Assembly: GCF_963675165.1 (NCBI RefSeq)
Contig: NC_087382.1
Location: 4,627,963 to 4,691,962, forward strand
Length of the DNA: 64,000 nucleotides
DNA from: Halichondria panicea
Lineage: Eukaryota > Porifera > Demospongiae > Suberitida > Halichondriidae
Direction of reading: 5' to 3'
Shown here: positions 41,786 through 52,197 of the stretch, piece by piece
How the letters are laid out: every line of letters begins with the position of its first letter
Position numbering within the stretch: position 1 is the first letter of the stretch
Translations under genes and position numbers: made by a program
The notes under the pieces: generated by a model
The model's input: the letters and a program-made list of their open reading frames with translations, nothing else
What the model was told of the DNA's origin: nothing
Database searches by the model: none

Positions 41786-43253
41786 GTTTTTTATCTTGTT
41801 AATCCCCAACAGCTACTGCTTGTAATAATTATTCTGAAACATAGTTAGGACACAATCAAACAACCACTGTTATACGGTGACAGCATTGGGGACATGAATG
41901 CTGTCTCCAACACATGCACAAATTGATATAAATGTTACAAATCATCAATAAACGCTAAATTTCTAGCTGCAGTTTTAATGTTCATATAGCTGCCTGTTCT
42001 GTTACTAAGTGCCTGAACACGTACAGACCATGCAGATGATGTCAATCTGACCTTTGTGGTCTTGACATATACCTCCAGGCTCCACTCTGGTTGAACATCA
42101 GAGAGGGCAGAGCTGGTGGGCAGGACTTTATCCTGCATGAGGACACTATACTCCCATGCACACTCCTTTAATACATACCACACTGTTACAGTATGTGTAG
42201 GGGTCAGATTTATAATCTCAAAGATGTGTAGCTATACAACGGCTGAATTTCAGTAGCCCTTGCTACAGAATATCAATTAAATAATTATAACTACTTGCAT
42301 GTGGGAGGTCATCAAAAACATGCACCATTCTCAACTGCAGAGTCCACTAATAAATAGTATACACACACAGTAATAATATACCATACTCACAAACGATTTA
42401 TCAGAGCAGTTTAGTCACTGGTTTTATACGGAAGCCCGTAGGGGCCATTCATTTCCACTCTAAGATTCCACTCTAGAATGCACTTCCACTCTGAAATTCC
42501 ACTCTGGAATGCACTTCCATTCTAAAATTCCACTCTGAACTTCCATTCTGGAGTGCACTTCCATTGTGCCAATCACATGGTATCACGCGTCGGCCTCTCT
42601 GTACCAAGATCGTATCTACCAGTGACTAAACTGCTCTGATAAATCGTTTGTGACTATCATGGTATATATTACTGTGTGTGTGTATAGTATTTATTAGTGG
42701 ACTCTGCATGCAGTTGAGAATGGTGCATGTTTTTGATGACCTCTCACATGCATAATTATTTAGTATACTATTCTGTAGCCAAGGGCTGCTGAAATTCAGC
42801 CGTTGTATAGCTATACATCTTTGAGTATATATATCTGACCCCCCCCCACACATATAGTGTCGTATCTGTATTAAAGGAGTGTGCATGGGAGTATAGTGTC
42901 CTCAATGCAGGATAAAGTCCCGCCCACCAGCTCTGCCCTCTCTGATGTTCAACCAGAGTGGAGCCTGGAGGTATATGTCAAGACCGCAAAGGTCAAATTG
43001 ACATCATCTGGTCCTGTACGTGTTCAGGCACTTAGTAACAGAACTGGCAGCTATGAACATTAAAAGTGCAGCTAGAAATTTAGCGCTTATTGATGATTTG
43101 TAACATTTATATCAATTTGTGCATGTGTTGGAGACAGATCATTAGCATTCATGTCCCCAATGCTGTTACCGTATAACAGTGGTTGTTTGATTGTGTTCTA
43201 ACTATGTTTCAAATAATTATTACATGCAGTATAGCTGTTGGTGATTAACTATA

Positions 43254-43307
43254 GCCTCGATTCCAGGCCGATTAAAATACGTATTTTAATCGGCCTTGAA
43301 TCGAGGC
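43254..43307. mobile_element. 54-bp perfect-cruciform hairpin element (GCCTCG family)
   Basis: gcctcgattccaggccgatt pairs with aatcggccttgaatcgaggc, and the arms continue through aaaatac/gtatttt with no loop (26 of 27 paired). The opposite arm of the host palindrome (near 41805-41815) lacks it and reads ggggattaacaag there. Here gattaac occurs on both sides, suggesting a 7-bp target duplication. Relative at 13552-13603. Confidence 0.85.
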
Positions 43308-43797
43308 TAGGGATTAACAAGATAAAAAACACCCATGCACTCTCAAAATATTAACAAGTTTCTCAACTTCACTATAGCCATTTTTTTCACACTGGATGGA
43401 GACAATAACACAATGGATTTCAGAATGAAATTTCAGAATGGAAGTGCATTCCAGAGTGGAATTTTAGAGTGGAAGTGCATTCCAGAGTGGAATTTTAGAA
43501 TGGAATTGCATTCCAGAGTGGAATTTCAGAGTGGAAGTGAATTCTAGAGTGGAATCTTAGAGTGGAACTGAATGGCCCCTACGGGCTTCCGTAGTTTTAA
43601 TAGTAGACACGATCTTGGTACAAGATGAGGCCGACACGTGATATCATGTGATTGGCACAATGGAAGTGCACTCCAGAATGGAAGTTCAGAGTGGAATTTT
43701 AGAATGGAAGTGCATTCCAGAGTGGAATTTCAGAGTGGAAGTGCATTCTAGAGTGGAATCTTAGAGTGGAACTGAATGGCCCCTACGGGCTTCCGTA

Positions 43798-44330
43798 AAA
43801 AATTAATTCAAATGGGCAATTAAGGAAGGGAAATGCCCACACAGGATACGTGGTGGTTGGTACAAACCCCATGAAACTCTAAACACCTCTTAGGTATTTT
43901 ACCATCTTAGGCTTTAAGAGAGGCAATTCTGTGTTTTGACTCTGAATTGAGATTGTGGATTGGCACAATAAAATTAATACTGGGCACTACTAAACAATTC
44001 CTATAAGGAGATCTTTGGAACAGATATGATCAACTGTACCTGGTCCCTGCATGCATGAGAGGAAACAATATAATTGCATCTAAACACACACAGTATGTTG
44101 TTATTTTGTCATTGAACTACAGAGGATTTCAAAACACTGCATGGATAGTAACAAAATTATCTGGCAAAGGAATCTTCTTGTTTTATGCCATCACTGTGAC
44201 ACGAACACCAGTAAAGTAATTTCCTGCGCTTGCCTGGATGGCTTCTAATACCAAACAATAATTATTGGCAATTAATCAAATGTTTGCAACAATTGACTTT
44301 TAACAGCAGTGGGGGAATGTGGTACATGGC
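43798..44330. repeat. Upstream module of gene 5
   Basis: Collinear with 35260-36060 upstream of gene 4, minus the 235-bp MITE. Includes gggcaattaaggaaggg and caaaacactgcatgg-type stretches. No gene. Confidence 0.7.
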
Positions 44331-45034
44331 TTCTTATCATTCACATCACCATGACTATATATGCACCATGAAAAAATCACACACCTGCAGTATCGAAGCC
44401 GAGAGACATGTTGTTACGTCCGTAGTAAAACATTGGTAACTGGACACGGGAATGACACTATACATAGGAGAGTAATGGAATGAGCTTTAAATGGGAGAAC
44501 AATCAATATGTACAAATCTATGGTATTTTTATCAGCTACGCTAGTACAATCATACATGCACATAGTATTACATGCAGTATTAAGATATAGGGGACGTACA
44601 AATAATAAACTGACAGCCTCACATGCAGGTGGGAAGATTCTCAGATTTGTATATACAACCAATGTGGGATGCATGTGACAGTCATTAAACAGGATGGAGA
44701 TGCTTTGATGTTTGATTGGGTCAAAACAATCCATTAGCAGGGGAAAGTCAAAACATCAATATGCATTGTATGTATTATCAATACCAAAAGCACCCTGTAT
44801 CCATGAGATGATGCAAGTTTTCAAAACAGGATACTACTCTCTTCATTGAATTGCTTTTAAAAGAGTGCTTGTTGACTAGCGAAACAGAAACAGTTACTGA
44901 GAGTGCAGCATCATTAAACAAGTGAGTTATGTATATATAATTATATGGGCATGTACATAGCTATTTATAGGTAGCAGATTAATCATAATTATAACATGCT
45001 AACAATAACTGATTAATCCTCATATGCACCTCAG
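44330..45034 (+). promoter_or_regulatory. Receptor gene 5 upstream region, non-coding exon, 113-bp intron
   Basis: Duplicate of the gene 4 promoter region. The exon ends 44921 at GTGAGTT; the acceptor CACCTCAG ends 45034, two bases before the ATG. On the - strand near 44690-44734, DCFDPIKHQSIS matches similar stretches upstream of genes 4 and 7. Confidence 0.7.
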
Positions 45035-45036
45035 AT

Positions 45037-48000
45037 ATGCTGTCTAGAAGGATTCTCAGCTGGGCAGTGCTGCTACTGACTCTAGCTACTGTTACCAGGA
45101 GTGAGCACTATCACATTGTCGATTCAACTGACTTGTGTCATGACTATCGAAATGGAACTTGTTTTACTCTCGAACAGCTTGTTCAAACGGACCTGTTATC
45201 TGGTGGAAACAATCTCACCTTGAGCTTTCTACCTGGAGATCATGTGTTAACAGAGCAGTTATTGATTCGTAACTTCTCACATGTGCAAATCACTGGCCAG
45301 AACAAAAGTGCAACTGTAGTTGAATTCAATGGCAATGGTGCGATACGTTTTGTTAGTATTACTGAATTGAGTATTGAACACTTGGGTTTTGTTGGAGCGA
45401 ATGTTGGACCACAAAACTCACATCAAGGATTTACCATTGACAGTGCCAACGATGTCTATATCAACAACTGCTACTTTATGGACTTTGATTTACTCAATCA
45501 GGCAGATACAGTAAAAATTGTTAATACTAAAACTACAATAATTGAGAGCACTCTCTTTATAAACAACACTGGTCGGGCACTGCACGTTGAGGCTGATGAT
45601 GTGTACATAACAAATAGTGTGTTCACTAGAAATGATGAAGGTGCATTTTACAGCGAGTCAAACAACGCACAGATCAACAACACAGAGTTCAACTACAACA
45701 GTGCATTGACTGGAGGAGCAGTAGAAGTGATATCTGGTACTGTAGCGATCACTTGGTGTAACTTTACAAATAACAAAGCTTCTCAGGATGGTGGAGCGTT
45801 TCATGTTGGCTCAGGCAGTAGTGTGAACATCTCCAATTGTGAGGTAACAAACAACAGTGCTGACGGGAATGGTGGAGCGATTTATGCTGGCTCAGGCAGT
45901 GTGTTTATCTCTGACAGCACACTGACAAACAACAGTGCTCATGTGAGTGGTGGAGCGATTGGTGTTTACTTTGGCAGTGTGATCATTTCCGATTGCACTC
46001 TGACAAACAGTAGTGCTAACAAGTATGGTGGAGCAATTAATGTTCACACAGCCAGTGTTTCCATCTTTGACAGCACACTAACAAACAACAGAGCTATAGA
46101 TAGGAGTGGTGGAGCAATTGATAATTACTCAGGCAATGTGTCCATCTCCGACAGCACACTAACAAACAATACTGCTAACAGGGATGGTGGAGCGATTGAT
46201 AATCATCACTCAGGCAATGTATCCATCTCTAACAGTGAGCTGACAAACAACAGTGCTGACTATGAAGGTGGAGCAATTGAAAATTACTCAGGCAATGTGT
46301 CTATCTTTGACAGTATCCTGGCAAATAACAGTGCTAAAATGGGTGGTGGAGCGATTGGTGGTAACTCAGGCACTATCACCACCATCTCCGACAGCACGCT
46401 GACAAACAACAACGCTGGCTCAAATGGTGGAGCAATCGATAATTACTCAGGCAGTATGTCCATCTCTTACAGCACACTAACAAACAATACTGCTAACAGG
46501 AGTGGTGGAGCAATTGATAATCATCACTCAGGCAATGTATCCATCTCTAACAGTGAGCTGACAAATAACAGTGCTAAAAGGGGTGGTGGAGCAATTGGTG
46601 GTAACTCAGGCACTATCACCACCATCTCCGACAGCACACTGGCTAACAACAGAGCTAACTTTGGTGGAGCGATTTATGTTACCTCAGGCAATGTGTTCAT
46701 CTTCGACAGCATGCTGGAAAAAAACAGTGCTCACTGGAATGGTGGAGCGATTCACATCATATACTCAAGCAGGGTAACAATTTCAGATAGTACACTGACA
46801 AAAAACACAGCTGGTAGTTGGGGTGGAGCTATTAATGTGGACTCAAGCACTGTGTCTATCTCCGACAGCACGCTGACAAACAACAACGCTGGCTCAAATG
46901 GTGGAGCGATCGATAATTACTCAGGCAGTATGTTCATCTCCTACAGCACATTTACAAACAACAGTGCTGACAATGGTGGAGCAATTGGTGTTACCTCAAG
47001 CAGTATGACCATCTCCTATAGCTCACTGACAAACAACAGAGCTGACGCAAATGGTGGAGCAATTCATGGTGACCTTGGCAGTACTGTGTACATCTCCGAC
47101 TGTACGCTCAAAAGCAACGGAGCTACTTCTGGAGGAGGAATATTTCTGAGTGTGGGTACACTAATAGTAAATGAGCCAATAAAGATCAATTTTAATGCAG
47201 CAAAACAGGATGGTGGAGGAATTTATGCTCATTCAAGTAGAGTTGAATTTCAATATTCTTCCAATATTAAACGGACTGAGATTGTTGGCAACATTGCTTT
47301 GAATGGTGGAGGTGTTTATGCAGTAGCTACAACCATTAAACTAACTCAATCACACATTAACATTGACTCAAACACAGCAACTGCTAAAGGAGGTGGAGTG
47401 TTTCTGCGGCAAAGTTCAAGACTGTACTTATTAAAAAATTACTATGAAGATGTGGCACAAAAGCCATTGGTCTCATTACTGATCAACAGCAATTTGGCTC
47501 GGTACGGAGGGGGAATATTTGTTGCGGATGACACGGAGAGTGGTGCCTGCAGAGCAGGGGCCACAGAAACTGGTGCTATTCAAACTATTTTTGAGGATTG
47601 CTTTATTCAAACAATCAACTTGAATGAACCCAAATTGAAAATAAACCACTTCAACACATTCATGACTAACAACATAGCTACTCGATCAGGAGCAGACATC
47701 TATGGAGGTCTGTTGGACAGGTGTACAGCAAGTCAAAATGCTGAATATCACACTTCTTCAAATGGATTAGACTACATAAATAAAACTGTAAAACCCTCCA
47801 TCGAATTATCAATATCTTCTTCGCCTGTTCAAGTACTTTTTTGTAACTATTCAAATGACTATGTTTTTACAAGAAAAGGACACAAGTATAAAATCAGTGT
47901 TATGGCTGTTGACCAAGTTAGAAATCCAATTAATGCCACAATTATCAGTTCTGTTATCACTACGAGTGGAGTTGGTCGTCTCAAAGAAGGACAGACTGAA

Positions 48001-49911
48001 CAAACAGTTGGCAATCAGTGCACAGAATTAGAGTACAATGTATTCTCAAAAGACAGCTCTGCTCAGATGGAACTCTATGCCAAGGGTCCATGCATCAATT
48101 TGGGAATTTCAAGACAACTTATTGATATTTCTTTTCTACCCTGCACATGTCCTATTGGGCTCAAGCCAATTCAGTCCGATATTGAATGTAAGTGTGACTG
48201 TGATCCAGTCTTGCAACAAGATTATCTGATAACAAACTGTTCTGAGAAAAATGGAACTATAAAACTGGAAAGTAACATATGGATAAGAGGTGCAAATACC
48301 ACCAACGGAACAGGTTATGTTGTTAGCAACTGTACATTTGACTATTGTGTACAAAAACCAGTCGACATTAGTCTAAGCAACCCTAATAAACAGTGCGCCT
48401 ACAATCGAAGTGGTGTTTTATGTGGAGAATGTGAACCAGGACTAAGTCTTGTGTTGGCTACGTCAAACTGTAAAGAATGCTCTAATCTTTTCCTTCTTTT
48501 GCTAATCCCATTTGCGCTAGCTGGCATATTGCTAGTTGCTTTAATTCTCATACTCAATATTACTATAGCAACTGGAAATATTTATGGCCTTATTTTCTAT
48601 ACCAACATAGTAGCTGCTAATAGAGTGATTTTCTTGCCTAATTTAAATAACTTTTTAACAGTTTTCATATCATGGTTGAATCTTGACTTGGGAATTGAGA
48701 TATGCTTTTATGATGGAATGAACTCTCAAGCAAAAGTGCTCCTTCAACTTATGTTTCCAGCTTACTTGTTTTTTCTTATGTTTCTTATTATCATTCTGAG
48801 CAAGTATTTTGACTTATTTTCAAAGCTCCTCTCCAACAGGAATCCAGTTGCTGCCCTCGGCACACTCGTCCTACTCTCTTATTCCAAACTCTTACGGTTT
48901 ATCATTGCTGCACTGCAATACAGGGTTTTATATTATCCTAATGACACAAGTGACATAGTTTGGTTAAATGATGGCAATGTACAATACTTCACTCCTGATC
49001 ACATCCCTCGGTTTGTTGCTGCAGCCATAATCCTCATTGCTGGTGGATTGTTCACTGTACTGCTCTTCTTTGGACAATGGTTTCCACGCTGCTCCAAGGT
49101 TATGAAATGGACCAAAAATACAAAGTACATTGGCTTCATGGACACATACCATGCTCCATTCACTCCCAAACATCGCTACTGGGTGGGACTGCTACTCTTT
49201 GCTCTGATTGCTCATAATCTAGTAACTGCTATGGCTCCAGACATTTACCTCCCTATTCTATCATCTGGAGTTCTATCCTTTGGACTAATTGGATGGAAAC
49301 TATTGAATAATCGTTTGTATAAAAATACATTCTGTGGTTCCCTCGAAACTCTATATCTGCTCAATATTGCTACTCTAGCATTTGGCACCTTCTATATCAA
49401 AGATACCCAAAAAAATCAGTCAGTACTAGCCAATACTTCAATGGCTATATCATTCACCCTATTTGTCACAACACTATGTTATCACTTTTACCAATTCGTA
49501 CTCAAGAAGAGTAATACGTGGCTGAAGATAGAGGACACCATAAGAAACTTACGAGCTAGTGCTGCACACAGGAGACTCCGACGAGCTAACAATGGCCAGG
49601 AAATGTATCAGCTGGTAGCCGATGAAAACGATGACGATGAATTACTTGAAATAGCAGACAACTATGAACAAAGAGACCCCGTGGACCCACCTTACACTGA
49701 TGGAGCCATGGAAGAAGCTAACCCTGATTGCTACATCACTCCTCCTATAATTAGACCAGTTATGAGGCCAGACCAGCTGAGACTATCCTACATGGATGAA
49801 CTAGCTCCCACCACCACCGAGGACTATACACCAACTCCTCCCCCTCAAAGAGTCAACCGTCGTCCTGTAGTTACGCACACGGAAATTGACCCCATACGCA
49901 AGGAAATATGA
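45037..49911 (+). CDS. Receptor gene 5: Pmp-like multi-pass membrane protein (subtype A, longest)
   Basis: 1624 residues, the longest member, with about 24 coils. The cap lacks two residues seen in paralogs (HYHIVDSTD versus HYHIVPVDSTD). Two blocks with GGAIDNHHSGNVSISNSELT and GGGAIGGNSGTITTIS are duplicated internally (about 46130-46400 and 46460-46640), and an NNNAGSNGGAIDNYSGSM unit occurs twice (46405, 46875). The Cys-rich module starts near 1035 and the helices near 1151. The tail reads NPDCYITPP and APTTTEDYTP, with some motif erosion (Arg to Cys before YITPP). An AATAAA signal lies right after the stop, at 49925-49930. Intact. Confidence 0.9.
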   Translation: MLSRRILSWAVLLLTLATVTRSEHYHIVDSTDLCHDYRNGTCFTLEQLVQTDLLSGGNNLTLSFLPGDHVLTEQLLIRNFSHVQITGQNKSATVVEFNGNGAIRFVSITELSIEHLGFVGANVGPQNSHQGFTIDSANDVYINNCYFMDFDLLNQADTVKIVNTKTTIIESTLFINNTGRALHVEADDVYITNSVFTRNDEGAFYSESNNAQINNTEFNYNSALTGGAVEVISGTVAITWCNFTNNKASQDGGAFHVGSGSSVNISNCEVTNNSADGNGGAIYAGSGSVFISDSTLTNNSAHVSGGAIGVYFGSVIISDCTLTNSSANKYGGAINVHTASVSIFDSTLTNNRAIDRSGGAIDNYSGNVSISDSTLTNNTANRDGGAIDNHHSGNVSISNSELTNNSADYEGGAIENYSGNVSIFDSILANNSAKMGGGAIGGNSGTITTISDSTLTNNNAGSNGGAIDNYSGSMSISYSTLTNNTANRSGGAIDNHHSGNVSISNSELTNNSAKRGGGAIGGNSGTITTISDSTLANNRANFGGAIYVTSGNVFIFDSMLEKNSAHWNGGAIHIIYSSRVTISDSTLTKNTAGSWGGAINVDSSTVSISDSTLTNNNAGSNGGAIDNYSGSMFISYSTFTNNSADNGGAIGVTSSSMTISYSSLTNNRADANGGAIHGDLGSTVYISDCTLKSNGATSGGGIFLSVGTLIVNEPIKINFNAAKQDGGGIYAHSSRVEFQYSSNIKRTEIVGNIALNGGGVYAVATTIKLTQSHINIDSNTATAKGGGVFLRQSSRLYLLKNYYEDVAQKPLVSLLINSNLARYGGGIFVADDTESGACRAGATETGAIQTIFEDCFIQTINLNEPKLKINHFNTFMTNNIATRSGADIYGGLLDRCTASQNAEYHTSSNGLDYINKTVKPSIELSISSSPVQVLFCNYSNDYVFTRKGHKYKISVMAVDQVRNPINATIISSVITTSGVGRLKEGQTEQTVGNQCTELEYNVFSKDSSAQMELYAKGPCINLGISRQLIDISFLPCTCPIGLKPIQSDIECKCDCDPVLQQDYLITNCSEKNGTIKLESNIWIRGANTTNGTGYVVSNCTFDYCVQKPVDISLSNPNKQCAYNRSGVLCGECEPGLSLVLATSNCKECSNLFLLLLIPFALAGILLVALILILNITIATGNIYGLIFYTNIVAANRVIFLPNLNNFLTVFISWLNLDLGIEICFYDGMNSQAKVLLQLMFPAYLFFLMFLIIILSKYFDLFSKLLSNRNPVAALGTLVLLSYSKLLRFIIAALQYRVLYYPNDTSDIVWLNDGNVQYFTPDHIPRFVAAAIILIAGGLFTVLLFFGQWFPRCSKVMKWTKNTKYIGFMDTYHAPFTPKHRYWVGLLLFALIAHNLVTAMAPDIYLPILSSGVLSFGLIGWKLLNNRLYKNTFCGSLETLYLLNIATLAFGTFYIKDTQKNQSVLANTSMAISFTLFVTTLCYHFYQFVLKKSNTWLKIEDTIRNLRASAAHRRLRRANNGQEMYQLVADENDDDELLEIADNYEQRDPVDPPYTDGAMEEANPDCYITPPIIRPVMRPDQLRLSYMDELAPTTTEDYTPTPPPQRVNRRPVVTHTEIDPIRKEI

Positions 49912-50500
49912 ACTGTCTTATTTAAATAAATGTACCCCAAACATTTTTACAAGCTATAGTTCTTTAAAGTAATGTTATAGTTATTATAATTAGATCGAGT
50001 GATAATAATTCTAGAAATGATTGTAAATTGATTCCACTTGATGTCTACGCCCAGTTCTACATGTCCATTTATCAAGCACTACAGTGAAATATTTGTCCAT
50101 TGTATCTCAGAACCTTTTACGGTAGAGTTCAGGGTACACGACAGTTGGTAACGTCTTCTCAGCTGTACCCTCTTAGAGTCTTGCAGTGTCTCAATGTCGG
50201 CTAGTATATATGGCCTGCATGCATCAATATAGGTACCTCCCTGTACTCGGACACTTGTTAAACTCAGAACAGCATGCATGTACACAGTAGTGAATGCCTT
50301 TTAGGCTACTAAATTCCACATGCAGACACCTCCAACTAGTCATAATTACTAATTGTGCATCATACATGTGTAGTATCAAATTAAAACCTATACATGCAGT
50401 GTGCACGTAGTATGTATGCTACTAATCACCTGACAGCTTAAACAAGTAATATGTACATTGAAGGTAGTTCTCATCCAACAGTACGTCCCCACTGCTATTT
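49912..50500 (-). pseudogene. Intergenic with PIKfyve-like remnants (e)
   Basis: The reverse complement of about 50458-50498 reads SGDVLLDENYLQ, and 50424-50450 carries the same intron end (cctgacag on +). A more decayed copy of the next exon (agtgtctcaatgtcggctag) lies near 50180-50205. Order and strand match fragment (b). No intact frame. Confidence 0.6.
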
Positions 50501-51360
50501 TTATATCTCTATAGATTTGACCTGCTCAGTTCGATCATCTGTGGAGAAAATACAAGTCCATTTATAGTGTACTGCCATTGCATGCATGGACATATATAAG
50601 AGAAGCTTGCACACACACACATAGCTAAGTTTTTTGTAAACAATACATGCATGCAATATCTGCAGAAGGCTTATCTCGTCTTTCTGCTTGATACAAGAGA
50701 CAGCGAACAAAGCTCATGCCACAATCACTCACGAGCAAGTTCTTATATATGCACTGAATGATATACAATACTCATACTATAGCAATAAGTATATAATAAT
50801 TATACTAGTCTTAGACTAAAAAAATGTGGCAAGTCCAACTTAATGTCCATACCAGACTTAAGCTATACATACATGTCTACTCACTGAAATTGGACCACCT
50901 CTGAAGTTGTAGCCACTACCAAAATAATGATCCACACAAATAAATGAATTGTTACTCCCAAAATTGCCTTACAGTATATATATTTTGGAGAAGAAAATGT
51001 ACAGTAGACGTCTAGTGATCTTTGTGAGGTGTTGGTTCGCGGTACACACACTGTTCATTTGAGACCTGAGTGTCCAGTATGTATATATATCACAAGAAGC
51101 TTTCCTCAGAGGTGAACGAACATGCAGTACTTGCATGCATGCATGCATATGGTCATGCACAGTATAGTAATTTTTGAAGGCTATAATTATAATTATATGC
51201 AGCTAAATAGATTCAATATAATTATTTGTACCATGATGTGCTCTGACACAAAGGAATATCCATTGAAACTCTCAGGATACTCCAGGTACAAATCCCATGT
51301 ACCCTGCTAGGGTGTATATTCATGTACCCTAGGGTACATTGGCTTGTGGTCAGCCTACAG
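50501..51360. other. Intergenic, no gene
   Basis: AT-rich. The first 60 bases match 27440-27500. A gtaccctagggtac palindrome lies at about 51323-51336, next to another accctgctagggt. A gcatgcatgcatgcat run lies at about 51133-51149. Confidence 0.5.
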
Positions 51361-51369
51361 CCTACCTCC

Positions 51370-52193
51370 ACCGTTGCTGCATGTTGATGTGATTGCAGGA
51401 TTTCATGTCAGTAGTACCACAAGTGTGGCAGCGAAAGAAGGGGAACAATAGTTTTGTTGTAAAAGTTGTGGTCATGTATTATGTTACGCTTCCAAGCAGC
51501 ACGCAGGATGTTTATATAAATCGATACTTAAGATTGTGAATTTGGCAAGGCCTTCAGAGAAATACTGAAATCCAATTACGCTTCCATGAAACAGGATGTT
51601 TAAAAAGTAAATATTGTGCCTGGTGGTTTACTATCAAACTCCCCATAGGAAAACTATGTTATTTAAGGCTGTTTATAAGTGTACAAGATGTGGCAATCAC
51701 TATAAACAATAAAGAAGGATGTTTATAATAAATCTTAAGATTGTGCCTATTTGTGTAGTATATAAATTTGGCAAGGCCTTCAGGGAAATACTGAAGTCCA
51801 ATGTTACGCTTCCATGAAACAGGATGTTTAAACATAAACTAAAAGTAAATATTGTGCCTTTAAGTCTATTAGGCTGGCATATACAAAAAGTAGAGAAAAG
51901 ACTACAGGGAAGTTAGTGGCTATGCTGCTCATGCATGCATGCACTGGTGGTTTACTATCAAACTCCCCTTATGTTATTTAAAGACTGTTTATAAGTGCAC
52001 AAGATGTGGCAATCACTATAAAACAATGAACATAATTATAATTATTGAGAACTGAAAGTGCAAGATTATTTAAACAAGTGAGTTATGCAGTAGATCTAAG
52101 CTTACAGGATAATATGCATTCAGTGTACACATGCAGTTATCTATAGAAGCAGAATAACTATTATTTTAACATGTCAACAATCATGCACCTCAG
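51370..52193 (+). promoter_or_regulatory. Receptor gene 6 upstream region with duplicated promoter block, 116-bp intron
   Basis: Related to the gene 3 upstream region but partly duplicated in tandem. Copy 1 is about 51540-51715 and copy 2 about 51765-52030. Both have aacaggatgttta, ggtggtttactatcaaactc and acaagatgtggcaatcacta. The exon ends 52077 at GTGAGTT; the acceptor CACCTCAG ends 52193, four bases before the ATG. Confidence 0.75.
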
Positions 52194-52197
52194 ATAT

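Larger units (their letters stand above)
41496..43797. mobile_element. 2.3-kb palindromic insertion (inverted duplication)
   Basis: Both ends carry tacggaagcccgtaggggcc in opposite orientation, followed by tandem units of the type gaatggaagtgcattccaga. Long arms (about 41496-42421 and 42611-43593) are inverted copies of each other around a spacer (42427-42607) holding another copy of the end repeat; its inverted partner is at 43600-43797. Both arms contain the same peptide-like stretch (PTSSALSDVQPEWSLEVYVK) on opposite strands. The matching interval upstream of gene 4 (35235-35280) runs uninterrupted from tgtgtactaaa to gggcaattaa, so the whole block is an insertion. No transposase recognised. 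Confidence 0.85.
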
